Assembly: GCF_007874125.1 (NCBI RefSeq)
Contig: NZ_CP040128.1
Location: forward strand, 2,976,001-3,040,000
DNA: 64,000 bases
From: Noviherbaspirillum sp. UKPF54
Lineage (GTDB): Bacteria > Pseudomonadota > Gammaproteobacteria > Burkholderiales > Burkholderiaceae_D
Direction: 5' to 3'
Under the pieces are notes generated by a model. The model made no database searches, had not been told where the DNA came from, and saw only the letters and a list, made by a program, of their open reading frames with translations. A program made the position numbers and the translations under genes. How positions within the stretch are numbered: the first letter of the stretch is position 1; every line of letters starts with the position of its first letter. This document shows, one piece after another, positions 1-9,340 of this stretch.

Positions 1-87
1 TTCGCCGCAAGTCCGGGCTTGACGCCATCGGCAGGCCTTTCGTTGTGACGAATTAACGCATCCGGCATCAGATAATCTTCCACATTT

Positions 88-1815
88 ATGGCGGCGGTCC
101 TTCCGAATCAGGCGGCAAACTCGACGATGTCCGGCCTTGCACGCGCGTTGGTGCAGGCTGGGCTGCTGTCCGCGCAGCAGGCGGAAACGCTGCACAAGAA
201 GGCCCACACAGAAAAGAGTGCCTTTATCGATGCGTTGATCGACAGCGGTACTATAGAGGCACGTTCGCTGGCCAGCTTTTGCTCCGAGACATTCGGTTAT
301 CCGATGCTCGATTTTTCGGCATTCAACTTGAGTTTCCTGCCCGAAAAGATCATCGATCCGAAGCTGATGCAAAAGGCGCGCGTCATTGCCTTGGGAAAGC
401 GTGGCAACAAGGTTTCGGTCGCCATTTCCGATCCGACCAACACGCACGCGCTGGACCAGATCAAGTTTCAGACGGAACTGACCGTCGAGCCGATCATTGT
501 CGAACACAGCGCCCTGCTGAAACTGGTCGAGAAGCTCGGACAAAGCACTGAAGACAGCCTGGACGAACTGGTCGGCGACGATCTGGACATCGACCTCTCC
601 GAAGAAGACATGACCGCTCCGCAAAGCGAAGCGGTCACTGCCGATATCGATGACGCCCCGGTCGTCAAATTCCTGCAAAAGATCCTGATCGACGCCATCA
701 ATATGGGGGCGTCGGACTTGCACTTCGAGCCGTTCGAGAAGTTCTACCGCATTCGCTTCCGTATCGACGGCGTGCTGCGCGAAATCGCCCAGCCCCCGAT
801 CGCCATCAAGGAAAAGCTGGCGTCGCGCATCAAGGTGATTTCCAAGCTCGACATTTCGGAAAAACGGGTTCCGCAGGACGGCCGCATGAAGCTGGTCGTG
901 TCGAAAAACCGGTCGATCGATTTTCGCGTGAGCACCCTGCCGACGCTGTTTGGCGAAAAGATCGTGATGCGTATCCTAGATGCGACGCAGGCGCAGATGG
1001 GTATCGATGCGCTGGGCTACGATCCGGACCAGAAGGAAATCCTGCTGGAAGCGATTCAGCGGCCGTACGGCATGGTGCTGGTGACAGGGCCGACGGGCTC
1101 GGGCAAGACGGTGTCGCTGTACACCTGCCTGAATATCCTTAACAAACCCGGCATCAACATCTCCACCGCAGAAGACCCAGCCGAAATCAACCTTCCCGGC
1201 GTAAACCAAGTCAACGTGAACGACCGTGCCGGGCTGACGTTCGCCGTCGCGCTGAAGGCATTCCTGCGCCAGGATCCGGACATCATCATGGTGGGCGAAA
1301 TCCGCGACCTGGAGACGGCGGACATCGCCATCAAGGCCGCGCAGACAGGCCACATGGTGTTTTCGACACTGCACACCAACGACGCACCATCGACGCTGAC
1401 ACGCCTGATGAACATGGGTGTGGCGCCGTTCAACATCGCGTCGTCGGTCATCCTGATTACCGCCCAACGGCTGGCGCGCCGTCTTTGCACCTGCAAGCAA
1501 ACCACCGTCATCCCCGACGAGGCACTGATCGAAGCCGGATTCAAGGAAGAAGACCTGGACGGCAGCTGGCTGCCGTACAAGGCTGTCGGCTGCGAGCGCT
1601 GCAGCGGCAGCGGCTACAAAGGGCGTGTCGGCATTTATCAGATCATGCCCATCACGGAAGACATCGAGCGCATCATCCTGGCGCACGGCACGGCACTCGA
1701 AATCGAAGAGCAGGCCAAGCGCGACGGGGTCAAGACGCTGCGCGAGGCCGGCCTGGTCAAGGTCAAGCAGGGATTGACGAGCCTGGAAGAGGTGCTTGGC
1801 TGCACCAATGAATGA
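88..1815 (+). CDS. pilB: Type IV pilus assembly ATPase PilB
   Basis: Cytoplasmic hexameric ATPase that powers extension of type IV pili. At 575 aa it has the usual PilB length. An N-terminal MshEN/GspE-N-type domain (about residues 20-150) precedes the secretion ATPase core. The Walker A motif GPTGSGKT is near residue 335, the Asp box/Walker B reads IIMVGEIRD, and the His box reads STLHTNDA. A C-terminal four-cysteine zinc motif (CTCKQ ... CERCSGSGYKGR) is typical of PilB and not of the retraction ATPase PilT. It heads a + strand operon with pilC and pilD, as in many Beta- and Gammaproteobacteria; no pilin gene is in the window. Confidence 0.96.
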   Translation: MAAVLPNQAANSTMSGLARALVQAGLLSAQQAETLHKKAHTEKSAFIDALIDSGTIEARSLASFCSETFGYPMLDFSAFNLSFLPEKIIDPKLMQKARVIALGKRGNKVSVAISDPTNTHALDQIKFQTELTVEPIIVEHSALLKLVEKLGQSTEDSLDELVGDDLDIDLSEEDMTAPQSEAVTADIDDAPVVKFLQKILIDAINMGASDLHFEPFEKFYRIRFRIDGVLREIAQPPIAIKEKLASRIKVISKLDISEKRVPQDGRMKLVVSKNRSIDFRVSTLPTLFGEKIVMRILDATQAQMGIDALGYDPDQKEILLEAIQRPYGMVLVTGPTGSGKTVSLYTCLNILNKPGINISTAEDPAEINLPGVNQVNVNDRAGLTFAVALKAFLRQDPDIIMVGEIRDLETADIAIKAAQTGHMVFSTLHTNDAPSTLTRLMNMGVAPFNIASSVILITAQRLARRLCTCKQTTVIPDEALIEAGFKEEDLDGSWLPYKAVGCERCSGSGYKGRVGIYQIMPITEDIERIILAHGTALEIEEQAKRDGVKTLREAGLVKVKQGLTSLEEVLGCTNE

Positions 1816-1828
1816 TTAAGAGGATGAC

Positions 1829-3061
1829 ATGGCAACTGCCGCTGGCAAATCCGCAAGCACGAGTCCGATAAAGGAAGTGATCTTTGCCTGGGAAGGCAAG
1901 GACAGGACTGGCAAAACGATCAAGGGCGAACTGCGCGCAGGCAGCGAAACCATTGTCAACGTGACCCTGCGCCGGCAAGGCATTCTTGTCACGAAAGTCA
2001 AAAAGAAAAGCTTTAGCACCGGCAGGAAAATCACGGACAAGGACATCACCCTGTTCACGCGCCAGCTGGCGACCATGATGAAAGCCGGTGTTCCCCTGCT
2101 GCAGTCATTCGACATCGTGGCAAAAGGCCATTCCAATCCCGCTGTCTCCAAGCTGATTCAGGACATCCGGGCAGATGTCGAAACCGGCAGCAGCCTGAAT
2201 CAGGCGTTTCGCAAGTTCCCGCTGTACTTCGACCATCTGTTCTGCAACCTGGTGGCGGCCGGCGAACAGGCCGGTATCCTGGAAGACTTGCTGACACGCC
2301 TGGCGGTATACAAGGAAAAAACGCAAGCCATCAAGGGCAAGATCAAGTCCGCCATGTTCTACCCGACGGCGGTCATGGTGGTCGCCTTCGTCGTGACGTC
2401 GGTGATCATGATCTGGGTGGTGCCGGCGTTCAAGGATGTGTTCAAGAGTTTTGGCGCCGATCTGCCGGCACCGACACTTTTCGTGATGGCGATTTCGGAT
2501 TACTTCGTCAAATACTGGTACTTGATTTTCGGCTCGCTCGGCGCAGGGCTTTACTTGTTTTTCCAATCCTGGCGACGCTCCGTAAAAATGCAGCGCGTGA
2601 TGGACCGTCTTTTGCTGCAGGCGCCGGTATTCGGCGACGTGATCCGCAAGGCTACCGTCGCGCGCTGGACGCGCACCTTGGCGACCATGTTCGCCGCCGG
2701 CGTGCCGCTGGTGGAGTCGCTCGATTCGGTCGGGGGCGCCTCCGGCAACTCGATCTACGCGGACGCAACGAAAAAAATCCAGACCGAAGTCAGCACCGGC
2801 ACCAGCCTGACCGTCGCCATGCAAAATGCCGCCGTCTTCCCCAGCATGGTCACGCAAATGGTGGCCATCGGCGAAGAGTCCGGCGCGCTCGACCAAATGC
2901 TGAGCAAGGTTGCGGATTTCTACGAGGCGGAAGTCGATGAGGCCGTCGAGTCGCTCTCCAGCCTGATGGAGCCGCTCATCATGGCCATCCTGGGCGTGCT
3001 GATCGGCGGCCTAGTGATCGCGATGTACCTGCCGATTTTCAAGCTTGGAGCCGTGGTCTGA
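1829..3061 (+). CDS. pilC: Type IV pilus inner-membrane platform protein PilC
   Basis: Polytopic inner-membrane protein (410 aa) that forms the platform on which PilB and PilT act during pilus assembly. The protein has two GspF-type repeats (about residues 75-200 and 275-400) with the family signatures TRQLATMMKAGVPLLQS and WTRTLATMFAAGVPLVES. Membrane segments lie near residues 175-200, 225-245 and 380-405. It begins 13 bp after the pilB stop, and its TGA overlaps the pilD start by one base, so translation is probably coupled. Confidence 0.96.
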   Translation: MATAAGKSASTSPIKEVIFAWEGKDRTGKTIKGELRAGSETIVNVTLRRQGILVTKVKKKSFSTGRKITDKDITLFTRQLATMMKAGVPLLQSFDIVAKGHSNPAVSKLIQDIRADVETGSSLNQAFRKFPLYFDHLFCNLVAAGEQAGILEDLLTRLAVYKEKTQAIKGKIKSAMFYPTAVMVVAFVVTSVIMIWVVPAFKDVFKSFGADLPAPTLFVMAISDYFVKYWYLIFGSLGAGLYLFFQSWRRSVKMQRVMDRLLLQAPVFGDVIRKATVARWTRTLATMFAAGVPLVESLDSVGGASGNSIYADATKKIQTEVSTGTSLTVAMQNAAVFPSMVTQMVAIGEESGALDQMLSKVADFYEAEVDEAVESLSSLMEPLIMAILGVLIGGLVIAMYLPIFKLGAVV

Positions 3062-3927
3062 TGCTCGATCTGCTCCTGTTTGCTCCTCCCGGAGCCGTGC
3101 TGCCGACGGTGGTCGCGGCGATTTTCGGCCTGCTCATCGGCAGCTTCCTCAATGTCGTGATCCATCGGCTGCCCAAGATGATGCAGCGCGAGTCCGATAA
3201 TTATGTTGCGCAAGAAAGCGGCCAGCCCTTGCCACATACCGACAAGTACAACATCATGGTGCCGCGCTCGGCCTGCCCGCAGTGCGGCCACCAGATCACG
3301 GCGCTCGAAAATATCCCGATACTCAGCTATCTTTTCCTGCGCGGCAAATGTGCTGAATGCAAGGCCCCGATTTCGGCCCGCTATCCGATCGTCGAACTTC
3401 TGACCGGAGCATTGTCCGGGTTCCTGGTCTGGCGCTTCGGCAGCGGCCTGGCGGGCTTGTCCACGCTGGCGTTTGCGTATCTACTGATCGCAATGACCTT
3501 CATCGATCTCGATACGCAACTGCTGCCCGACGACCTGACCCTGCCGCTGCTGTGGTGCGGCCTCCTGGTCAACCTGAACAGCGCCTTCGTCCCGCTGAAT
3601 GACGCCGTCATCGGTGCCGTCGCTGGCTACCTCAGCTTGTGGAGCATTTACTGGCTTTTCAAGCTAACGACAGGCAAGGAAGGCATGGGATATGGCGACT
3701 TCAAATTGCTGGCCGCGCTGGGCGCCTGGCTCGGCTGGAAGATGCTGCCGGTAATCATCCTACTGTCTTCTCTGGTCGGAGCACTGGTGGGCCTGTCGCT
3801 GATTCTTTTTGCTCGCCATGGGCGAGACACGCCAATCCCGTTCGGCCCCTATCTGGCGGCCGCAGGCCTGATCGCCTTATTGTATGGCCGTTCAATCGTG
3901 GAAGCGTATCTCGGTTTTGCGATCTGA
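3061..3927 (+). CDS. pilD: Type IV prepilin peptidase / N-methyltransferase PilD
   Basis: Integral-membrane aspartic protease (288 aa) that cleaves the leader of type IV prepilins and N-methylates the new N-terminus. The N-terminal part has the two zinc-binding CxxC pairs (CPQCGHQ and CAECKAP) of the full-length bifunctional enzyme. The catalytic aspartates are in FIDLDTQLLPDD and in the GYGDFKLLAALGAWLGW motif. About eight membrane segments are evident. It is third in pilB-pilC-pilD and is followed one base later by coaE, the common pilD-coaE-zapD-yacG order. Confidence 0.96.
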   Translation: MLDLLLFAPPGAVLPTVVAAIFGLLIGSFLNVVIHRLPKMMQRESDNYVAQESGQPLPHTDKYNIMVPRSACPQCGHQITALENIPILSYLFLRGKCAECKAPISARYPIVELLTGALSGFLVWRFGSGLAGLSTLAFAYLLIAMTFIDLDTQLLPDDLTLPLLWCGLLVNLNSAFVPLNDAVIGAVAGYLSLWSIYWLFKLTTGKEGMGYGDFKLLAALGAWLGWKMLPVIILLSSLVGALVGLSLILFARHGRDTPIPFGPYLAAAGLIALLYGRSIVEAYLGFAI

Positions 3928-3928
3928 C

Positions 3929-4576
3929 ATGATATCGACCAGTTTGCCGGCATCCAGATTCTCAGTGGGGCTAACGGGAGGTATCGGCAGCGGCAAGACA
4001 ACCGTCGCCGACATGTTCGCCGCGCGCGGCGCTGCAGTCATCGATACCGACCAGATCGCGCACCAACTCACCGCACCAGGTGGCGCTGCGATTGCCGAGA
4101 TCCGCGCGCAATTCGGCGATGCCTTCCTGATGGAAAATGGTGCAATGGACCGCGCCAAAATACGCGAGTACGTCTTTTCCGAGCCAGCCGCCAAATCGCG
4201 CCTGGAAGCCATCCTTCATCCATTGATCCGCATCGAGGTAGAGCGCGCGGCGCAACAGGCTCAGGGCGAATACCTGATCTTCGTCGTTCCGTTGCTGGTG
4301 GAATCATCATCGTGGAAGCAGCGGGTGTCGCGCGTGCTGGTGGTCGATTGTCTGGAAGAGACGCAAGTCAGGCGGGTAATGAGCCGCAGCGGCCTGCCTG
4401 AAGCACAGGTGCGCGCCATCATGGCGGCGCAGGCGTCACGACAGGAACGCCTGGCGGCAGCCAATGATGTGATCGACAATAATGGTGATGCCCTCGCCCT
4501 GGCGCCGCAAGTGGACCGGTTGCATGCGGCGTATGCAGCATTGGCCAGCGCAAGTGCTGCACACCGTGAAAACTGA
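3929..4576 (+). CDS. coaE: Dephospho-CoA kinase CoaE
   Basis: Catalyses the last step of coenzyme A synthesis, ATP-dependent phosphorylation of dephospho-CoA. The protein (215 aa) has a P-loop GLTGGIGSGKTT near residue 13, followed by DTDQIAHQL and the LHPLIR and VPLL segments of the family. The reading frame is open from 3884, but the ATG at 3929 directly after the pilD stop gives the normal CoaE N-terminus, so that start was chosen. It is probably co-transcribed with pilBCD. Confidence 0.95.
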   Translation: MISTSLPASRFSVGLTGGIGSGKTTVADMFAARGAAVIDTDQIAHQLTAPGGAAIAEIRAQFGDAFLMENGAMDRAKIREYVFSEPAAKSRLEAILHPLIRIEVERAAQQAQGEYLIFVVPLLVESSSWKQRVSRVLVVDCLEETQVRRVMSRSGLPEAQVRAIMAAQASRQERLAAANDVIDNNGDALALAPQVDRLHAAYAALASASAAHREN

Positions 4577-4696
4577 GCGCAGAATGCGGGGCAGCATCAC
4601 GAAAGACTTGACCGTCAGTATTTGTAATTTTTCATGGCTTCGTTCAGAATCACGTAATTCATTTCCAGCCCAATCTTTAGAGCAAGGGACGCCATT

Positions 4697-5452
4697 TTGA
4701 TCACTTACGAATACCCTTTCAACGAGCGTATTCGCACTTTGCTGCGGCTGGAAGATCTTTACGAAAAATTTACGTTTTTCTTGCACCAGCAACATCCGCT
4801 GCAGCATCACGTGGCACTGTCGACCATCTTCGAAATGCTCGAAGTTGCCGGACGCGCCGATCTCAAATCGGACCTCTTGCAGGAGCTGGAACGGCAGAAG
4901 CAAACCCTGATCGGCTTTCGCTCCAATCCGAACGTTTTGCCGGAACGGCTTGATGCGATACTGGCCGAACTGGATCGCAGCAGCAGTGCATTGATGGCAG
5001 CGCAGGGCAAGACCGGACAAAATGTGCGCGACAACGAATGGCTGATGAGTATTCGCGGGCGCACTATCATCCCGGGCGGCGCTTGCGAATTCGATCTGCC
5101 GTCCTACTATGCATGGCAGCAACGCTCGCCACAGCAGCGCTTCAATGATATTTCCAGCTGGTTTGCCCCGCTGGCGCCGTTGTTTGATGCGATCAATATT
5201 GTGCTGCGCCTGCTGCGCGAATCCGGCCGCTCCGTGAAGACGATTGCCCAGAACGGCAGCTACCAGCAGATGTTGCAGGGCAAGGTCTACCAGATGCTGC
5301 GCCTGACCATCGATGAATCGCTCGGTGCGATTCCCGAAATGTCGGCTAACAAGTATATGCTGTGGGTACGCTTCACGTCGCAGGACGGCGATATGAAGCC
5401 GAAATCCTTCGAGAACGACGTTCCCTTCGAACTGACTCTCTGTAATTTCTGA
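4697..5452 (+). CDS. zapD: Cell division protein ZapD (DUF1342)
   Basis: FtsZ-bundling protein that stabilises the Z ring (251 aa). It is recognised from the family N-terminus [20 protein letters not shown] and the conserved LLRESG segment; the protein is helical and soluble. The start is a TTG at 4697 behind an AAGGGA Shine-Dalgarno sequence. No ATG exists nearby that keeps the conserved N-terminus. It lies between coaE and yacG, the standard betaproteobacterial neighbourhood. Confidence 0.94.
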   Translation: MITYEYPFNERIRTLLRLEDLYEKFTFFLHQQHPLQHHVALSTIFEMLEVAGRADLKSDLLQELERQKQTLIGFRSNPNVLPERLDAILAELDRSSSALMAAQGKTGQNVRDNEWLMSIRGRTIIPGGACEFDLPSYYAWQQRSPQQRFNDISSWFAPLAPLFDAINIVLRLLRESGRSVKTIAQNGSYQQMLQGKVYQMLRLTIDESLGAIPEMSANKYMLWVRFTSQDGDMKPKSFENDVPFELTLCNF

Positions 5453-5463
5453 GGTAGTACATC

Positions 5464-5646
5464 ATGGCGACCATCGTAGATTGCCCGACATGCGGCAAGA
5501 AGGTCGAATGGACCGAAAAAAACAAGTACCGCCCGTTTTGTTCCGAACGCTGCAAGCAGATCGACCTTGGCGCCTGGGCGGAAGAAAAATATTCGATCCC
5601 GGCCGTTAATCCCCCCAAGGACCCGGAAGACGACAACGGATCCTGA
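5464..5646 (+). CDS. yacG: DNA gyrase inhibitor YacG
   Basis: Small zinc-binding protein (60 aa) known in E. coli to bind GyrB and inhibit gyrase. The four zinc ligands are in CPTCGKK (residues 7-10) and the CSERCKQ segment (about 26-30), followed by the IDLGAW motif of the family and an acidic tail. It starts 11 bp after zapD and ends the + strand run. It converges on the sigma-54 regulator gene with only three bases between stop codons. Confidence 0.94.
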   Translation: MATIVDCPTCGKKVEWTEKNKYRPFCSERCKQIDLGAWAEEKYSIPAVNPPKDPEDDNGS

Positions 5647-5649
5647 GCG

Positions 5650-7203
5650 TTATCGGCCACCGCCGGAAATGCCGTACTTGCGCAGCTTGGCGGCGATCAT
5701 CGAATGTGAAGTCTTCAGCCGGGCCGCCAGCTTGCGACTGGAGGGATACTGCGGATAGAGCCGTTCCAGCAATGCGCGCTCGAAGGCGGCGACCGACTTC
5801 TCCCAGTCATCCGACTCATGCGCCTGACCAGCCTCTTCGCCCAGCATGCTGCCCTCGGCCAAATCGAGGTCGGTGGCGTCCAGGATGCGCTTGTCCGTCA
5901 TCGTCACGGCACGAAATACCACGTTCTGCAGCTGCCGTACATTGCCGGGCCAGCTGTTGGCCACCAGCGCCGCGCATGCATCCCCTCCTAGACGACAAAT
6001 CGGCTTTTGCGCCTGTGCGCAGGCGCGCTCGATAAAATGGCGCGCCAGTAACAGAATATCGTCAGGACGCTCGCGCAACGAAGGAACTTCCAGGTGCAAC
6101 ACGTTTAGGCGATAGAACAAGTCTTCACGGAACGTTCCTTCGGCCACCATCTTGCGCAAGTTGCGATGGGTCGCGCTAATGATGCGCACATTCACCTTGA
6201 TTTCGCGGTCGCTTCCGACGCGGCGGAACTTGCCGTCATTCAGAAAGCGCAACAGTTTGGCTTGCAGGTATTGCGACATCTCGCCGATTTCGTCGAGGAA
6301 CACGGTGCCGCCTTCAGCCATTTCGATCAGGCCTGGCTTGCCACCGCGCTGGGCGCCGGTGAAGGCGCCCGATGCATAGCCGAACAGCTCGCTTTCGGCC
6401 AGGCTTTCCGGCAATGCGGCACAATTCAGCGCAAGGAAAGGGGCATCGCTTCGCCCGCTCATCGTATGACATGCCTGAGCTACCAGTTCCTTGCCGGTGC
6501 CGGTTTCACCCACGATCAGCAGCGGCGCGTCGACGACGGCCACGCGCGCCGCGCGTGCCTTCAACGCGCGTATCGGCTCCGACTCACCAATCAAGCAGTC
6601 GAACCCACCGGCTGCATGCTGCAGGGCGTGAATCCGTCCGCCCAACCGGCGCGGCGTATGCAGCGTGATCACCCCGCCAACGGCCTGCCCCAGGCGCGTA
6701 TCGAGCGGCTCGGATACCGGCGCGACCTCCATCAGAAACGGCTGGCCGTGCAAACGCACTTCCCTGTCGGGCGCATGAAACCCGCTCTGCAGCAGCTCAG
6801 CCTGCACCCCGGGCTCGCCCAACAGTTCCTGTAGCATCTTGCCTTGCAATTCGCTCTCGCTCATGTCCGCCACGCTCGCCGCGGCGGCATTGGCAATGAC
6901 GATTCTGCCGGCCGCATCCACCGCCATGACCGGATCGGCCATGGCCGCCAGCAGCGCATCGAGATGCAGCCGGCGACGCGCTCCCGGCAGCACGTCGACC
7001 GCCACCGCATCCTTGACGCCTGCCACCTGCATGAAGTCCGCACGCAGGTCCGGCAGCATGCGCTCGTCAAGCTCGGGGCTGTCGATGAAAACGTCGGACG
7101 AGTCGACTTCGACCGCGACCACGTTGATGTTGCGGCGTGCTAATACGGCCAGGATTTCATGGGCGATGCCGACGCGATCGGCGAACTGAACGTCTATCCG
7201 CAT
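5650..7203 (-). CDS. TyrR/PhhR-like sigma-54-dependent regulator
   Basis: Aromatic-amino-acid-responsive regulator of the TyrR/PhhR class (517 aa). An N-terminal ACT domain (residues 1-75, starting MRIDVQFADRVGIAHEIL) is followed by a PAS domain (about 80-180), an AAA+ domain (about 205-440, Walker A GETGTGKE) and a C-terminal TyrR-type helix-turn-helix (about 480-515). Unlike E. coli TyrR it keeps an intact GAFTGA loop, the sigma-54 contact, so it should activate sigma-54 promoters as Pseudomonas PhhR does. It lies 149 bp downstream of dadA on the same strand. The likely target is dadA, which has a sigma-54 promoter and two TyrR-box-like dyads. The effector cannot be read from sequence. Confidence 0.9.
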   Translation of the reverse strand: MRIDVQFADRVGIAHEILAVLARRNINVVAVEVDSSDVFIDSPELDERMLPDLRADFMQVAGVKDAVAVDVLPGARRRLHLDALLAAMADPVMAVDAAGRIVIANAAAASVADMSESELQGKMLQELLGEPGVQAELLQSGFHAPDREVRLHGQPFLMEVAPVSEPLDTRLGQAVGGVITLHTPRRLGGRIHALQHAAGGFDCLIGESEPIRALKARAARVAVVDAPLLIVGETGTGKELVAQACHTMSGRSDAPFLALNCAALPESLAESELFGYASGAFTGAQRGGKPGLIEMAEGGTVFLDEIGEMSQYLQAKLLRFLNDGKFRRVGSDREIKVNVRIISATHRNLRKMVAEGTFREDLFYRLNVLHLEVPSLRERPDDILLLARHFIERACAQAQKPICRLGGDACAALVANSWPGNVRQLQNVVFRAVTMTDKRILDATDLDLAEGSMLGEEAGQAHESDDWEKSVAAFERALLERLYPQYPSSRKLAARLKTSHSMIAAKLRKYGISGGGR

Positions 7204-7308
7204 AATGGAGGCGCTATGGAGAATGCATGCACTTGCTCAATGGATGCCGTGCAGGCACCCGCCATCTGCGACTTTACCTGTGGCATGCTCGCGCGACAAT
7301 AGCGCCAA

Positions 7309-7336
7309 GCCATCCCGGTGGCACGACCGGGATGGC
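7309..7336 (-). terminator. Hairpin after dadA (terminator or attenuator)
   Basis: Perfect 11-bp inverted repeat (GCCATCCCGGT / ACCGGGATGGC) with a 6-nt loop, 17 bp after the dadA stop and about 105 bp before the regulator gene. No clear U-tract follows on the minus strand, so it may only reduce read-through or stabilise the dadA mRNA end. Confidence 0.5.
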
Positions 7337-7352
7337 ATGCCCCGAACCAGCC

Positions 7353-8654
7353 TTATGCGCGCGCTGCCTGCGGAACGCGAACCGGCCCACTGGTACGGTC
7401 GTAGCGGTCCATGAACAAGCCTTCCGTATCGATTTCGGCGCGCTTGCCGCTCATAAGATCGGCCAGCAGCCGACCAGAACCGCATGCCATGGTCCAGCCC
7501 AGCGTCCCATGGCCGGTATTCAGGAACAGATTGCCATACGGGGTAGGTCCGACGACCGGCGTGCCATCCGGCGTCATCGGGCGCAGCCCGGTCCAAAATT
7601 CCGCTTTCGCCACGTCACCGCCACGCGGGAACAGATCCGTCACCGAATGCTCCAGGGTCGCGCGGCGCGCTGCGCGCAGCGTTAAGTCATAGCCGGCAAT
7701 CTCGGCGGTGCCGCCGACGCGGATCCGGTCTCCGAGGCGCGTGATGGCGACCTTGTAGGTTTCATCCATCACGGTCGATTCCGGTGCGCCGCTCGTGTCG
7801 GCAATCGGCACGGTGATGGAATAGCCCTTGACCGGATATACCGGGATGCGCATGCCTAGCTCGCGCAACATCAGCGGCGAATAACTGCCGAGCGCCAGCA
7901 CAAAGGCATCCGCCTTCAATTCTCCCTGGCCGGTCTGCACGGCGCGAATCTTATTGCCGATGGAAACCAGGCGCTGGATTGCGGTGCCGTATTTGAACTT
8001 CACGCCCGCCTGCTCGGCCCGTGCCGCAAGCTGCTGCGTGAACTTGAAGCAGTCGCCGGTTTCGTCGCCCGGCAAGCGCAACGCCCCGACGAATTTTCCA
8101 CGGACATGGGCCAGCGCGGGCTCGACCCGGATGCAGCCCTCGGGATCGAGCAGTTCGTACGGCACGTTATATTGCTGGAGCACGGCGATATCACTAGCGG
8201 CGCCGTCGAGCTGCTTTTGCGTACGGAACAGTTGCAAAGTGCCCTGCATTCGTTCATCGTAGCTGATCCCGGTCGCCGCGCGCAGCGCCATCAGGCAGTC
8301 GCGGCTGTATTCGGCCAGGCGCACCATGCGTCCCTTGTTGACCTCGTAGCGCGCCGCAGTGCAATTTGACAGCATCTGGAACAGCCAGCGCCACATTGCG
8401 GGATCGATGCCGGGCCGAATGACCAGCGGGCTATGGCGCATCATCATCCACTTCATGGCCTTCAAGGGAATGCCGGGCGCAGCCCACGGCGCGGAATATC
8501 CGGGAGATACCTCGCCGGCGTTGGCATAGCTCGTTTCCAGCCCGGTGCCAGGCTGGCGATCCAGCACCGTCACATCATGCCCAGCCTGGGCCAGGTAATA
8601 CGCCGACGTGGTACCGATCACACCGCCGCCCAATACGATAATTTTCATGGCCAT
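7353..8654 (-). CDS. dadA: D-amino acid dehydrogenase DadA
   Basis: FAD-dependent dehydrogenase (433 aa) that oxidises D-amino acids, classically D-alanine, to 2-oxo acids and ammonia and passes electrons to the respiratory quinone pool. The N-terminal dinucleotide fold [17 protein letters not shown] and the C-terminal [16 protein letters not shown] / [14 protein letters not shown] segments are typical of DadA. It lies upstream of the TyrR/PhhR-like activator. A sigma-54 promoter 31 bp before the ATG and paired TyrR-like boxes suggest induction through that activator rather than the Lrp control known in enterics. Substrate specificity is inferred from the family. Confidence 0.92.
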   Translation of the reverse strand: MAMKIIVLGGGVIGTTSAYYLAQAGHDVTVLDRQPGTGLETSYANAGEVSPGYSAPWAAPGIPLKAMKWMMMRHSPLVIRPGIDPAMWRWLFQMLSNCTAARYEVNKGRMVRLAEYSRDCLMALRAATGISYDERMQGTLQLFRTQKQLDGAASDIAVLQQYNVPYELLDPEGCIRVEPALAHVRGKFVGALRLPGDETGDCFKFTQQLAARAEQAGVKFKYGTAIQRLVSIGNKIRAVQTGQGELKADAFVLALGSYSPLMLRELGMRIPVYPVKGYSITVPIADTSGAPESTVMDETYKVAITRLGDRIRVGGTAEIAGYDLTLRAARRATLEHSVTDLFPRGGDVAKAEFWTGLRPMTPDGTPVVGPTPYGNLFLNTGHGTLGWTMACGSGRLLADLMSGKRAEIDTEGLFMDRYDRTSGPVRVPQAARA

Positions 8655-8684
8655 TCCCCCAACTGTGATTTATCGATCCAATTC

Positions 8685-8700
8685 AGCAACATGTATGCCA
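8685..8700 (-). promoter_or_regulatory. Sigma-54 (-24/-12) promoter of dadA
   Basis: On the minus strand the sequence reads TGGCAT-N5-TTGCT, matching the sigma-54 consensus TGGCAc-N5-TTGCw with the invariant GG and GC in correct spacing. It ends 31 bp before the dadA ATG. An IHF-like sequence (8710-8722, AATCAA-N4-TTC) lies between it and the upstream dyads. Confidence 0.75.
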
Positions 8701-8844
8701 AAAAAGATAAATCAATGAATTCAGTGGGTTATGAAAAATTGCGGGGACTGAAGCTTACCCAGAGGTGTACACAAAAATGGACACCCATATCGTTTTCGGT
8801 ACAAGAGAAAGGAAAAGCCCTTGAAAAACAAGGATTAGCGAAGA

Positions 8845-8881
8845 TGTATTAAATTCAATACACTGTACTGAATTTAATACA
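8845..8881. promoter_or_regulatory. Two tandem TyrR-box-like dyads upstream of dadA
   Basis: Two adjacent 18-bp elements, each TGTA-N10-TACA: 8845-8862 (TGTATT-N6-AATACA) and 8864-8881 (TGTACT-N6-AATACA). The TyrR box is TGTAAA-N6-TTTACA, so geometry and outer bases match. Together they also form a perfect 13-bp inverted repeat with an 11-bp spacer. They lie about 150-190 bp upstream of the dadA sigma-54 promoter, a normal distance for an enhancer-binding activator. Confidence 0.65.
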
Positions 8882-8905
8882 CGCAGCAAAGCCTGTAATG
8901 GCCCG

Positions 8906-9316
8906 TCAGCTTGCGTAGCGCAGCTTATCCAGCCACTCGATGAGCGGAATCGTCGCCGGCAGGAGCGGCTCGACGCCGACGCTCCCCTGCCAGGCAAATG
9001 CCTGCCCTTCCAGGCTTTGCGGCTCGCCCTGCCAGTCCCGGCTGAGATAGAAATGCAGCCGCACATGGGCGTGCGGATACACGTATTCGACGCCGCACCA
9101 CGGTTCAGCAGAGACGACGATCATTCCCAATTCTTCTACGAACTCGCGCTTGAGCGCATCGAGGATCGATTCATCGGGCTCGACCTTCCCCCCAGGGAAT
9201 TCCCAGTACCCGGCGTAAGGCTTGCCGTCCGGACGCTGCGCCAGCAGCACGTCGCCATTGGGCTTCATCAGGATGCCAACGGCGACATCGATCGGGGGAC
9301 GAACAGGAAGTGACAT
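8906..9316 (-). CDS. mutT: MutT-type Nudix hydrolase (8-oxo-dGTP diphosphatase)
   Basis: Likely sanitises the nucleotide pool by hydrolysing 8-oxo-dGTP. The protein (136 aa) has a Nudix box starting GGKVEPDESILDALKREF and continuing VEELGM, preceded by the MutT segment LLAQRPDGKPYAGYWEFPG. Its length fits stand-alone MutT; the C-terminal thiamine-phosphate-synthase-like extension seen in some relatives is absent. It lies 24 bp after the ATPase gene on the same strand, in the usual argJ-ATPase-mutT order. Confidence 0.88.
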   Translation of the reverse strand: MSLPVRPPIDVAVGILMKPNGDVLLAQRPDGKPYAGYWEFPGGKVEPDESILDALKREFVEELGMIVVSAEPWCGVEYVYPHAHVRLHFYLSRDWQGEPQSLEGQAFAWQGSVGVEPLLPATIPLIEWLDKLRYAS

Positions 9317-9340
9317 GCGAAATTCGACGAAGACGGTTTG

